DNA of 60,779 nt from Firmicutes bacterium FC7 (GTDB lineage: Bacteria; Bacillota; Clostridia; Tissierellales; Tissierellaceae): positions 535 through 61,313 of the forward strand of contig JAKELU010000013.1 of NCBI GenBank assembly GCA_022760735.1. Reading direction: 5' to 3'. This document shows, in pieces, positions 26,365 to 34,344 of this stretch; position 1 is the first letter of the stretch, and the number at the start of each line of letters is the position of its first letter. A program made the translations under genes and the position numbers. The notes beneath the pieces were generated by a model, which was given only the letters and a program-made list of their open reading frames with translations, had not been told where the DNA came from and made no database searches.

Positions 26365-26529
26365 CCATTAATAACCACTAACAATGGTTATTAACTATTG
26401 TTAGCAGTTATTAACCATTATTAACCGTTATGAAACATGTTTATATAAACTTATTAAGATTTAATAATGGTTAACAATCAGTAATAATGGTTAATAATGA
26501 TTATTATTGGTTAATATCTGTTAATAATT
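26365..26529. repeat. Iteron-like array, candidate centromere (parC) or plasmid origin
   Basis: About eight copies of TTAATAATGGTTAA-like sequence crowd into 165 bp. The left half reads mostly in the TTATTAACC orientation, the right half mostly as TAATAATGGTTAA. A central spacer (GTTATGAAACATGTTTATAT) separates the clusters. The array lies about 500 bp beyond the ParR-like gene. Plasmid centromeres bound by ParR, and Rep-bound iterons, both have this look; the sequence alone does not decide between them. Confidence 0.6.
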
Positions 26530-26546
26530 GTGGATGCACAATACTA

Positions 26547-26717
26547 TTACTTATCTGTTTTTTCACCTTCTAATGCTACTTTTATCAATCTAATTAATGA
26601 TATAGTTGCCAGACCAAAAATTATTAAAGATTTATTTCCTAACATATTATAAAGTTGTATGGAAGCACTTACTATAAGGAAGATTGAAATAATAAACGTT
26701 ATTATTAAAACCTTGAA
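26547..26717 (-). pseudogene. Small membrane-protein frame lacking a start codon
   Basis: An open frame of 56 codons encodes a two-span hydrophobic peptide (KVLIITFIISIFLIVSASIQ; SLIIFGLATISLIRLI) with a charged tail EGEKTDK. A perfect AGGAGGTG lies just upstream. The first codon at a sensible distance reads TTC after TAG; the local bases TTAGTTCAAG would read TTATGTTCAAG if one T were restored, making ATG. Either the gene lost its start by a 1-base deletion, or it uses a rare start. Its function is unknown. Confidence 0.4.
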
Positions 26718-27055
26718 CTAATATCACCTCCTACAATCACACATGTTCTTGTTGATGTCGCTATTTTTACGATATGAACGCTTGTTTTGTCTTACATGCC
26801 TGATATGCCATAATCCTACTATCCTTTTTTAATTCAATACTAAAAGTCTTCTCCAGTGTATAAATTAAACCATAAAATTCTCCAATATTTTAAATGGCTT
26901 GGTATAGTTTGTCCATTGGGGAATATTAGTATTTTATCCTTTTCTATAAACCATTTTTCTATTTTTCTCATCTCCTTTTTTTGCTTCATTATATCATGAT
27001 CATAATTGCCATTTCCGCTCTAAATAGAAAAAACCGGTCAATTAATGACCAGTTT
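26718..27055. other. Intergenic region after the ParMR operon
   Basis: No gene is visible. It contains the ribosome site of the broken small frame at its left edge and the parMR terminator at its right edge. The middle is unremarkable AT-rich sequence. Confidence 0.5.
27030..27053 (-). terminator. Terminator of the parM-parR operon
   Basis: On the minus strand AAACTGGTCA and TGACCGGTTT form a hairpin followed by a T run, a few bases after the ParR-like stop codon. Confidence 0.8.
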
Positions 27056-27346
27056 CTAAATACTATCAAATATTTGGAAGACCTCATCAGGTATTTGAGT
27101 TTCTTCTGTAAAATTGCAATCCTTGTCTACCATTAGATTCATGTCCTGCAAAACTTCTCTAAGTGCCCTTTTAATCCTTTTTAGTTCTTTCTCCTCTTGG
27201 GTGACGCCTTCATAGGCTAATACGGCTTTGATAATATAGGCTGTTTTCTGTCTTTTTGATTTGATAATATTGTAAACATTCCGATCATTTTCTCTTTGTA
27301 AGTTAAAAGATAAGTTCAATCTTTTAATTTCATCCAAGAACATCAC
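27056..27346 (-). CDS. ParR-like centromere-binding partner of the actin
   Basis: The protein has 96 residues. The N-terminal part (LNLSFNLQRENDRNVYNIIK) fits a ribbon-helix-helix: a short β-strand with alternating hydrophobic residues, then two helices. The C terminus is acidic and flexible, as in ParR proteins that bind the actin filament end. It overlaps the parM stop by 4 bp. Known role: ParR binds repeated centromere sites and links plasmid DNA to ParM filaments. The family match is by pattern and position only. Confidence 0.7.
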   Translation of the reverse strand: MMFLDEIKRLNLSFNLQRENDRNVYNIIKSKRQKTAYIIKAVLAYEGVTQEEKELKRIKRALREVLQDMNLMVDKDCNFTEETQIPDEVFQIFDSI

Positions 27347-28260
27347 CTGTCCCTACTAACTGCCTGCTTTGCCAAAAGTTCAAAGCCTTTTACATTTGCA
27401 AAACTATCTAAAACTTCCATGTATCCTATTTTAGGACTGTTTTCAATGTATTTCTGCAAAAGCATTGAACCTCCTCCAACAAATATAGTTGGATTTATTT
27501 TCATCTCAAAGCCATACTCTTTCAATTTATCCAATAATTCTTCAACGTATATTTGTGTTTTCTCTTCAATTAAGGATTTTATATTTTCATTCTGAAAAAA
27601 TGAGATGTTTTCTCCTAGAATTGTATCCTCAATCTGTTCCTCATGTATTTCTATCCCTAAAGAGAGGATATCCTGTTTTATTGAATTTAGCAGAGTTACA
27701 ATCCCAGTAGTTAAACTAATGCAAGATTTAATATTCAAAAGCCCTTTTTCAACAGTGAAAACATCAACGGTATATCCGCCAATATCTACAACATTAAGTC
27801 TTGATACATCCTTATAGTGAGTGAAATGAGGCATTATTGCTGCATATCCCTGGGGATAAACATATGCATCTTTAATTGATACTTCATATCGCTTTTCTCC
27901 AAAAGTAAATGATATGTTATCCCTTAAAAAATACTCTCTAAATTTATCCTTTTGTTTTCCATAATACATAATAGGCAAGCCACATGCTAAAATGATCTCT
28001 CCCTTATTAACCCCTTGATACTTCTTCTCTAATACTTCTGCAATGGCAGGCAATGATAGAATAAAAAAGTTGTCATTTACAGTCTTATCAAGCATTACAG
28101 GAAACCTTTCACCTAAAATGGAGTAATACTTGCCTTCAAATTCCAATAGTCTTTCTTTTGTAATAGGCATGGTGTTTGAAACTGTGAAGCCCGAATTGTA
28201 CTGATTAACAATGCTCTTTATTGCCTTATTCCCGTGGTCTATTCCTATAATATAACTCAT
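27343..28260 (-). CDS. parM: ParM/StbA-like actin for plasmid segregation
   Basis: The protein has 305 residues with the actin-fold nucleotide motifs: phosphate-1 loop IIGIDHGNKAIKS at the N terminus, phosphate-2 loop VVDIGGYTVDVFTV (about residues 155-168), and adenosine motif FVGGGSMLL near 262. Known role: such proteins polymerise with ATP and push sister plasmids apart. The TCCTCC-complement ribosome site is clear. A long structured leader precedes it. Its presence is strong evidence that the island is, or recently was, a replicating plasmid. Confidence 0.88.
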   Translation of the reverse strand: MSYIIGIDHGNKAIKSIVNQYNSGFTVSNTMPITKERLLEFEGKYYSILGERFPVMLDKTVNDNFFILSLPAIAEVLEKKYQGVNKGEIILACGLPIMYYGKQKDKFREYFLRDNISFTFGEKRYEVSIKDAYVYPQGYAAIMPHFTHYKDVSRLNVVDIGGYTVDVFTVEKGLLNIKSCISLTTGIVTLLNSIKQDILSLGIEIHEEQIEDTILGENISFFQNENIKSLIEEKTQIYVEELLDKLKEYGFEMKINPTIFVGGGSMLLQKYIENSPKIGYMEVLDSFANVKGFELLAKQAVSRDR

Positions 28261-28291
28261 AGATTATCCCTCCTATTTTTTGATAATGGTT

Positions 28292-28330
28292 CCCCACAAG
28301 AACCATCAATTACCTTTAGTTCCTGTGGGG
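28292..28330 (-). promoter_or_regulatory. Hairpin in the parM leader
   Basis: CCCCACAGGAAC and GTTCTTGTGGGG pair over 12 bp, with one G·U-type position in RNA. The hairpin lies about 30 bases before the parM start, between the orphan ribosome site and the parM ribosome site. Confidence 0.5.
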
Positions 28331-28402
28331 TTCTTATGAATAAGGTGTCACCTCCTTTAAGTAATTAGAATACCTTTATATCCCCCTTTCTTGCGATAAA
28401 TA

Positions 28403-28447
28403 AGGGAAAATGGATTACAGGTTTGGTTTACCTGTGGTATTTTCCCT
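28403..28447 (-). promoter_or_regulatory. Nested hairpin upstream of parM
   Basis: Outer arms AGGGAAAAT/ATTTTCCCT enclose inner arms ACAGGT/ACCTGT. No T run follows, so it is a structured leader or operator rather than a plain terminator. Confidence 0.45.
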
Positions 28448-28554
28448 AACTGTCTAGAGCAAATAACATTTGTCATGCTATATTTGAACAAATTATATTG
28501 GATTCCTTGTTTTTCCCTAAAATTTTATCTGGTTTTTTCTTTCCAAAAAGTAAA

Positions 28555-28621
28555 AAACCCCTGCATTGTTTTCCGGATTATCTGCCAAAGGCATCACTAC
28601 AAAAACAATCTGCAGGGGTTT
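28555..28621. terminator. Large hairpin between parM and the plus-strand gene
   Basis: AAACCCCTGCA-TTGTTTT pairs with AAAACAA-TGCAGGGGTTT around a loop of about 29 bases. A and T runs flank the arms. It may be a terminator or a small structured RNA. Confidence 0.5.
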
Positions 28622-28772
28622 AATATCTATATTAACTTAGAAAGGAGAGTGTTGCTCATATTATAGCATGCATGAACAGAAAATGGAGCCCCAAATATTT
28701 ACATAATAAGGTTGATATCCTCCATAATCTGTGCTAGGATGATGTACACTAAAAAACTAAGGAGGTATGTTT

Positions 28773-29444
28773 TTGGCATTTCCAGTGAATTTAGAGGATT
28801 TGCAAAATGCTATACTGAACAGCAACCTAACTGAAAAAGATTATGATTCACATGATTTCTTTATCCTAAAAACTTGCATTACCTTGTTATCATCTATGCA
28901 GGATTTAATAAGGCAGATAGAGATGGGTGAGGGCTTCTCTGTTCATTCTGAAAAAGAGTGGGCACAGTTTATCAAGTATTATAACAAGACTTATAAAAGG
29001 GCGAAAAAAATCTTCCATCGGTATTTGAAACGATTAAAAATCGATTATTGGGAACAAGAAGAACTGGTTCGCAATATATTATGGGTTACAAAACTTATTA
29101 ATTCTGGTTTCTATGATAATGATGATGAAGATGTGTATTTCCACGCCATTATTCTAAGCGGAAAATTTTTTACTTCAGTTTTTTACTATAATTATCTCAT
29201 TAATGAGGCTTGTGACAGAAAGATTAACTCACCCGAAAGCCTTTTAAATACTAGAAAAAATCTATCTTCTATCAAAGACGAAAGGTTATGGATTGAAGAA
29301 ACCTATATTAAGTTGAAAGACAAGGAAATTGATGAATTTCCTGAAGAAACAAAAAAAATGTTGTTTGCTCTATGGGATCGAACTTTCGATTTTGTACAAG
29401 AACTAAAAAAATGTTTTAGCAAAACTGAAGCCCTGAATAACTAA
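28773..29444 (+). CDS. Hypothetical helical protein, about 223 residues
   Basis: I do not recognise this protein. It is one of two clear plus-strand genes in the island. TTG at 28773 is preferred, seven bases after AAGGAGGT; the ATG at 28767 lies too close to that site. The protein is nearly all helical and rich in Lys, Glu and Tyr, with no cysteine cluster or membrane span. It ends at a strong terminator and converges on the replication gene. A role in plasmid maintenance is suggested only by its place between parM and rep. Confidence 0.6.
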   Translation: MAFPVNLEDLQNAILNSNLTEKDYDSHDFFILKTCITLLSSMQDLIRQIEMGEGFSVHSEKEWAQFIKYYNKTYKRAKKIFHRYLKRLKIDYWEQEELVRNILWVTKLINSGFYDNDDEDVYFHAIILSGKFFTSVFYYNYLINEACDRKINSPESLLNTRKNLSSIKDERLWIEETYIKLKDKEIDEFPEETKKMLFALWDRTFDFVQELKKCFSKTEALNN

Positions 29445-29445
29445 T

Positions 29446-29478
29446 ATAGTCCCCTGATACCTTGGGGACTATATTAAT
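29446..29478. terminator. Bidirectional terminator between converging genes
   Basis: AATATAGTCCCC and GGGGACTATATT pair perfectly around TGATACCTT. It lies between the plus-strand hypothetical gene and the end of the replication gene. Confidence 0.85.
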
Positions 29479-29492
29479 TCCAAATAATTAAA

Positions 29493-32141
29493 CTATATTC
29501 CTATATATTCTTTTACCTCTCTTTGTGTTAATGAAATGAACTCTGCTCCAGGAACGGGATAATTACTTAAGACCAGAACTTTACAAGGTTCCGTTATAGT
29601 TCTAGCCCTTCCTACAGTTTGGACAAGTTCAGACTCTATCATATAAAATTGGATTTCCCGTAATAAATCATTGCTGCTGTAAGTATTGAAGTAAAAGTTA
29701 TAGTTTCCCCTTGAAACAGGCTGATACATTACTTTGCTTTCATTTAGCCTTACATCAAGACCCAAAGCACTTGCAAATAGAAGATAACTATAGGGGTTAA
29801 TATGGGGAGTCCCTATTACAGTGATATTTTGACCTTTTAGATTATCACGCCCCGCACTATTCCAAAATGACATGCTCGGTTCACTTATATCATTAAAATA
29901 ACCGCTGTAAGTGATAACCTTACTATCGGGGTTATATCTATTTATTAAAGCATTTGCAATATCCATCATTTCTTTTTTATTTCTATGAATAGATAATTTA
30001 CTAAAGGCCCTTATAGGAACTTGCCAAATCTCTCCTTTATGCTCAACATCACCAATATCATAAAATTTCATATTTTGACCGAAAACCATTTTATAAATCT
30101 TTTCATTGGCAGTTGCACTGAAAATAATAACCTTTTTATCAGGTAAATCTCTTTTGTTTATAAAAAGTATCTGCTCATTACCATTTCTCCCTGTCACTTT
30201 GACAAAATGACTTGAGTTTAAAAACCCCAGTATATTTGTTGTTATAAGGTCATTTTTTACAACTAATTTTTCAACTTCTTTTGCACAAAGCATAAAATAG
30301 TTTGGTGTCTTTAGTACCATTCCTTCAGGTGTTTCGGTAATTAACTTAAACATAAAATCGGTTAACTTTTTTAAAGGCGAAAATTCCGGATCTAAATACA
30401 CCAATTGGCTAAGTATAACCATGTCTTGTATTGACATAGATGAAATTGGGAACATTCCATTTAGAACAATATCTTCATCTATTATTAGAGTATCATTGAA
30501 GTCCTTTTCAAAAAATATTCTTTGGTGAGTAGTTAAGATAGTTTGGTTCTCAGATTTTTTTACTCGCCTCAAGTCCTTAATATATTTTGCTATGACTTCA
30601 TTTTCCTTTGCTAATTGTCTTAAATACATATTTGCTCCTTTAAAAGAGCCTGTATCATAGAGTCTATCTAACTTATTGCGTTTTTCAGGTTCAATATCAG
30701 GAAGTTGTGGTACAACATAATGGTGTACTCCTGCTTTTGTCAATCTCTCGCTTACCTCGTCCTTTAATTTATGTGTAGGCACTGCTATCGTCAATTTATT
30801 ATCTATACAAGCATTTATGTATTCTTCAGTTTTCCCTAACCCTGCCGGTGCCTTTATAACATAAATCCCCTTTTGTGGAGAGGCAATTATTTCACTAACA
30901 ATACTGGATAATTCTTTTCTTGCCTCTTCAATACTTTTAGTTTTTCTTTTACCAACTACTTGAATTCTTCCTTTGAATAATTTTCCTTGTTCTATCATAT
31001 TAATTCCATGTTTACAGTCTTTAATAAATGGACAATAACTATCGCATCTGGAAGGAGCATATTTACCCTTAAGAATTTGATTCTTCATAACCCACCAACT
31101 ATAGTTTTTCACCTTATATTCTTCACGGCTGTTTAGAATCTTATCTACTTTCGTTACTCCACCTTTTATTTTCAAAAGGTTGGACATGAGGCCAAACATT
31201 TCATTGTGGTGTAACCAATACTCGCCATCTATTGCTTCCCGGTATAATCGACAATTTTTATATAGGTTTTCAAAGGGGTAATCCTTTATAAGATATGTCT
31301 CAGTATTTTCCTTCTTAATATCAAAACGGGGGGCAAAGTCGTTTTCATTTTCAAAAAAACAATCCTGCGTATTATTGTAACAGAAATAGATTGCATACCC
31401 CATATGACTAAAAAGTGTACTTTTATATATATTATTAATAAAAGACTTACACTTTTTAGTCATTGATACATAAACATTGCTATCATTAATTTCAGGCATA
31501 TCTTTTTCATCATGAAACGTAAAAAACTTTGGATAACCATTCTCCATGTCAATACCAACATCTCTGCAAAAATTATACATGTTTCTCGATGCATTAGTAC
31601 TATTTCTGATTACTGAGCATGCTGCAAATAAAAGATTCGGTATTGATTCTACATATGAAAAGTTTTCATAAATGACTTCTCTTCCACCATATATTATTCT
31701 CGTAGGATCCCTTGTTTCTGTTTTAGCCTGTGGGAAAACTTCCAACAGTGATCTAATTACTAGGTTGCGAACCCTGATATCCTGAATCACCTCATCCATA
31801 ACGAAAACCATTTTAAACCCACTATCTGAATTAAAGGGCGTGTATATAAATGAAGGGAATAGATTTACCCTTTCACAAGTATCTAACACATTTTCCAGCG
31901 AATCATTTTCAATATCAACAACAAAGATTTGTTGGCTTATCCAGTTCTTAATACTTCTCTGCCCATCCTTAAAAACGGATGGTGAATAAGTTTTTCCATT
32001 TGGTACTATTATGCTTTTGGCAAAATCCTTTACAGATATTTCATTGACATGATATCCAATTCTTGCCGCTATTTTTGAAATCTCTTTTTCAGTTGGCTTC
32101 CCACTAAATTTTTGAGTATCTAAACATAATTTAATAATCAT
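29493..32141 (-). CDS. Plasmid/phage-type replication protein: archaeo-eukaryotic-type primase fused to a helicase
   Basis: The protein has 882 residues. The N-terminal third fits an archaeo-eukaryotic primase: IFVVDIEND (metal-binding acids), FIYTPFNSDSGFKMVFVMDE, and DPTRIIYGG. A cysteine cluster (CDSYCPFIKDCKHG, about residues 363-376) probably binds zinc. The C-terminal half is a superfamily 2 helicase: P-loop KAPAGLGKTEEYI, Walker B LIIDEDIV, SATAN as motif III, and QTVGRART as motif VI. Known role: such fusions start and drive replication of plasmids and phages. The ribosome site lies inside a hairpin (32149-32172). Lineage-specific copy control through that hairpin is plausible. Confidence 0.82.
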   Translation of the reverse strand: MIIKLCLDTQKFSGKPTEKEISKIAARIGYHVNEISVKDFAKSIIVPNGKTYSPSVFKDGQRSIKNWISQQIFVVDIENDSLENVLDTCERVNLFPSFIYTPFNSDSGFKMVFVMDEVIQDIRVRNLVIRSLLEVFPQAKTETRDPTRIIYGGREVIYENFSYVESIPNLLFAACSVIRNSTNASRNMYNFCRDVGIDMENGYPKFFTFHDEKDMPEINDSNVYVSMTKKCKSFINNIYKSTLFSHMGYAIYFCYNNTQDCFFENENDFAPRFDIKKENTETYLIKDYPFENLYKNCRLYREAIDGEYWLHHNEMFGLMSNLLKIKGGVTKVDKILNSREEYKVKNYSWWVMKNQILKGKYAPSRCDSYCPFIKDCKHGINMIEQGKLFKGRIQVVGKRKTKSIEEARKELSSIVSEIIASPQKGIYVIKAPAGLGKTEEYINACIDNKLTIAVPTHKLKDEVSERLTKAGVHHYVVPQLPDIEPEKRNKLDRLYDTGSFKGANMYLRQLAKENEVIAKYIKDLRRVKKSENQTILTTHQRIFFEKDFNDTLIIDEDIVLNGMFPISSMSIQDMVILSQLVYLDPEFSPLKKLTDFMFKLITETPEGMVLKTPNYFMLCAKEVEKLVVKNDLITTNILGFLNSSHFVKVTGRNGNEQILFINKRDLPDKKVIIFSATANEKIYKMVFGQNMKFYDIGDVEHKGEIWQVPIRAFSKLSIHRNKKEMMDIANALINRYNPDSKVITYSGYFNDISEPSMSFWNSAGRDNLKGQNITVIGTPHINPYSYLLFASALGLDVRLNESKVMYQPVSRGNYNFYFNTYSSNDLLREIQFYMIESELVQTVGRARTITEPCKVLVLSNYPVPGAEFISLTQREVKEYIGI

Positions 32142-32148
32142 TTACATC

Positions 32149-32172
32149 CTCCTTTGTCATTAAACAAAGGAG
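32149..32172 (-). promoter_or_regulatory. Hairpin hiding the rep ribosome-binding site
   Basis: On the minus strand CTCCTTTGT and ACAAAGGAG are a perfect 9-bp inverted repeat around a 6-base loop. The second arm includes most of AAAGGAGG, the ribosome site of the replication gene. Folding of this leader would block rep translation. Confidence 0.65.
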
Positions 32173-32281
32173 CATGCTGTGTTTAAGTGTTTTGGTATGT
32201 ATTTTAGATGTGCTTTATTAAGATACTTTCTTTATGTTATATTGAGTCTTTTTATTGATTTTATTGTTGCTCCTGATTTTT

Positions 32282-32485
32282 TTATTCATATGGTTCAAAT
32301 CCTTGAGTTTCATAATCATAAGGATTGCAATTTTTACGTCTTCTTATCTTTCTTAATGGAATTATTCCTCCTGTATATGGATTAAAAACTCCCATTTCTT
32401 CTCCCGTATACGTATTAATTTCGATATAATCATCTCTAAAGTAGATATCCATATATGGAACTTCATGTCTGTATTTTGCTGCCAT
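32282..32485 (-). CDS. Small hypothetical protein, 67 residues
   Basis: I do not recognise this protein. It has a strong ribosome site (GGGAGGTGACTTAA) before the ATG. The sequence is β-rich in its first half (YMDIYFRDDYIEINTYTG) and has a basic patch (LRKIRRRKN) and a Tyr/Glu-rich tail. Coding is supported by the ribosome site and by its place between two maintenance genes on the same strand. It could be a small DNA-binding or regulatory protein. Confidence 0.55.
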   Translation of the reverse strand: MAAKYRHEVPYMDIYFRDDYIEINTYTGEEMGVFNPYTGGIIPLRKIRRRKNCNPYDYETQGFEPYE

Positions 32486-32588
32486 TTAAGTCACCTCCCT
32501 TCTTATATTTGGGAGGGCTTTTTGTAACCATTTGCCCTCCAATCTTGCATATCCCCTTCTCCCAAAACTCCGCTATCCTCCATGTCTG

Positions 32589-33005
32589 TTATATTTCATA
32601 TAGGAGATTTGCATAATTATCAGAAAATCTTTTTTTAATTGTGTCGTATCGAAAAGCGTGGATTAACCACTTCTGTGCTTCATCAAACTTGGATACCTCA
32701 ATTTCAACTAATTCCTTTGTTTTGTTAATAGCATTAGTCAATATTTTCCTTTCATCTCTTTTAAACTTCTCTAATGCTTCTTCTGATATCAGATTAGAAT
32801 GTTTGTTTATGAAAAATTCTACTAGACTCATTAAGTCTAAAAAATTTTCCGTTCTTATCATGGTTGATCCAACTTCTTGTATGTGTATTTCAGCAACATA
32901 CTCAAAGTGAAAACCTTTTATAGTTGTCTCATCAATATAAATTGGCATTACAAAATTTTTTGCATACGTTCTGTCAAGAATCGTTCCATCAAATGAATAA
33001 CACAT
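32589..33005 (-). CDS. Hypothetical protein, 138 residues
   Basis: I do not recognise this protein. The first half is β-rich (FVMPIYIDETTIKGFHFEYVAEIHIQEVG), and the second half is made of long helices (LEKFKRDERKILTNAINKTKEL). An AGGAGAG ribosome site precedes the ATG. Its leader carries the ACTAACA...TGTTAGT hairpin also found before the gene at 6479-6835, so the two genes may answer to one signal or regulator. It lies downstream of the repressor gene on the same strand. Confidence 0.62.
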   Translation of the reverse strand: MCYSFDGTILDRTYAKNFVMPIYIDETTIKGFHFEYVAEIHIQEVGSTMIRTENFLDLMSLVEFFINKHSNLISEEALEKFKRDERKILTNAINKTKELVEIEVSKFDEAQKWLIHAFRYDTIKKRFSDNYANLLYEI

Positions 33006-33037
33006 ATTTCTTCTCTCCTTTCTTAAAAAACAAAAAT

Positions 33038-33095
33038 ACTAACAGGAAATAAAGCCAAAGATTAAATATCCTTTGACTAGGTTTGCTCTGTTAGT
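33038..33095 (-). promoter_or_regulatory. Attenuator-like leader hairpin, copy 2
   Basis: Outer arms ACTAACA/TGTTAGT with an inner CAAAG/CTTTG stem, followed on the minus strand by ATTTTTG. It shares TTTGCTCTGTTAGT and CTTTGATTT with the copy at 6869-6915, while the inner loops differ. Confidence 0.55.
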
Positions 33096-33150
33096 ATGCT
33101 TTGATTTTTTTATTCAGTTTTTGTTAGTAAATAATTATTTACCTAATAAG

Positions 33151-34026
33151 TTATCCTATTTTAAACTCAAATAAAACTTTGCCAATAATCTTTATGCTTT
33201 TTGTATTAGTTAGAATAATAGGTGAATCATCTACTTCCCTTGAAACTGCATTCATAACGTCAGTCAAGACCATGGTTTTTTCCTGATAATTGTATTTTCC
33301 GACGTATATTGCATCACCCCTTTGAAAAAGTATTTTATCTTTATCCTTGTATTGTCCAATATTAACAAGGTAGCAATAATCCTTATCCTCAGGTTTAAAC
33401 CACACCACTTCACTATCTGGTTCTATTTCTTCCTTTAAAAGGCTAAAATCAAATCCCATTTCCCTACCTGTTATTGGTCCGTTATTTAGTGCAGTATATA
33501 AAGGCAACTTCCTGAACTTACTTCTCACATATTCCCCAGTGGCTAGCCTAAGGTTCCTTATTTTTTTTAATCCGTAATAGGAATCCTCGGTATAAGGGGT
33601 TGCATAATCTGGATAGATAAAGTTCTCCCCTAATGCATCTTTTACGTTATTTAGTAGTTCGTCTGTTAAGTTATCTCCCAAATTCTCCTTATTGGTCTCA
33701 AGGAAGTTAATAAAAGCATTAACCTTTTCCTCTTCCATATCATTTACTTTCAGTAATTCTCCCAAGTATTCCTTAAGAGTATTGCAGGCAATTATATGTT
33801 TTAGATCCGCTTCATCAAGAATCCCTATCTGGAAGAGCAAAAAGGAATAGTTAATATCTAGTATTTTGGCTATGACTTTTAAGTCCTCGTAATCCGGAAT
33901 AATGTTGTTTTTAAGCATCTTACTAATATAAGATGGTGATTTGTTTAGTGCATCTGCTAAATCAACTGCTTTGATATTTTTTTTAGCCATTTCCATTCTA
34001 ATAAATTCACTTAAATTAAAACTCAT
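33151..34026 (-). CDS. XRE-family repressor with a LexA/S24-like C-terminal domain
   Basis: The protein has 291 residues. The N terminus is a clear helix-turn-helix (VDLADALNKSPSYISKMLKN). After a linker, the C-terminal part has the strands of a signal-peptidase-like S24 domain (GDAIYVGKYNYQEKTMVL, ending IIGKVLFEFKIG). The usual catalytic Ser (as in GDSM) is Ala here, and no Ala-Gly cleavage site is obvious, so self-cleavage may be lost. Known role: phage and plasmid repressors of this type hold replication or transfer genes silent. It is transcribed away from a divergent promoter pair at 34049-34157. Confidence 0.8.
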   Translation of the reverse strand: MSFNLSEFIRMEMAKKNIKAVDLADALNKSPSYISKMLKNNIIPDYEDLKVIAKILDINYSFLLFQIGILDEADLKHIIACNTLKEYLGELLKVNDMEEEKVNAFINFLETNKENLGDNLTDELLNNVKDALGENFIYPDYATPYTEDSYYGLKKIRNLRLATGEYVRSKFRKLPLYTALNNGPITGREMGFDFSLLKEEIEPDSEVVWFKPEDKDYCYLVNIGQYKDKDKILFQRGDAIYVGKYNYQEKTMVLTDVMNAVSREVDDSPIILTNTKSIKIIGKVLFEFKIG

Positions 34027-34048
34027 TATCTATCACCTCCTTAAGTAT

Positions 34049-34077
34049 ATATTACAATATATTTTACCGATTGTCAA
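34049..34077 (-). promoter_or_regulatory. Promoter of the repressor gene
   Basis: TTGACA (34077-34072) and TAATAT (34054-34049) are separated by 17 bp, about 25 bp before the repressor start. Confidence 0.7.
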
Positions 34078-34128
34078 CTAATATTATTGTCATTATGTAT
34101 AATATTTTACTTTTATTCATTTTTATTG

Positions 34129-34157
34129 TTGACATTTAATTAAGTTTGCTTTATAAT
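34129..34157 (+). promoter_or_regulatory. Strong plus-strand promoter opposite the repressor
   Basis: TTGACA (34129-34134), a 17-bp spacer and TATAAT (34152-34157) match the vegetative consensus exactly. The first gene on this strand starts only at 34518, leaving a leader of roughly 350 bases. Confidence 0.8.
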
Positions 34158-34313
34158 TAACTTATAGTAAAATTATTCTCTTTATTTTTGAATTTTAATT
34201 GACTTTTAGTAAATCAAGTAGCGTAAGGGGGTGTCTACCGAAAATATAGTTTAAAAGTAAAGGAGGTTGATAGATATCCAAGATAATGTTTTATAAAAGG
34301 TAAAAAAAACAGG

Positions 34314-34344
34314 CCAAGAGAAATCCCCAAATTCCTCTTGGCCC
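34314..34344. terminator. Hairpin in the plus-strand leader
   Basis: GGCCAAGAG and CTCTTGGCC pair perfectly. On the minus strand a long T run follows, making it a terminator towards the repressor. On the plus strand no T run follows at once. Confidence 0.65.

Larger units (their letters stand above)
25819..26546. other. AT-rich intergenic region with a terminator and a repeat array
   Basis: No credible gene is visible. The left part is very AT-rich, with repeated TTTATT/TTTTAGTGAG runs. It contains the terminator at 26091-26130 and the repeat array at 26365-26529, listed separately. Confidence 0.5.
28261..28772. other. Structured 5' leader of parM and adjacent intergenic region
   Basis: Over 500 bp without a clear gene. 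On the minus strand, from upstream: a hairpin at 28555-28621, a nested hairpin at 28403-28447, an isolated strong ribosome site (AAAGGAGGTGACACC, 28356-28342) with no ordinary start codon behind it, a third hairpin at 28292-28330, and then the parM ribosome site. Short frames here look spurious. Confidence 0.5.

Noticed and set aside
28475-28666. Open frame of 63 codons upstream of the plus-strand gene
   Set aside because: It overlaps the large hairpin and has no ribosome site or recognisable composition.
33038-33095. Cyclic di-GMP riboswitch, because of GAGCAAACC
   Set aside because: The second conserved half of that class is absent, and the other leader copy lacks the match.
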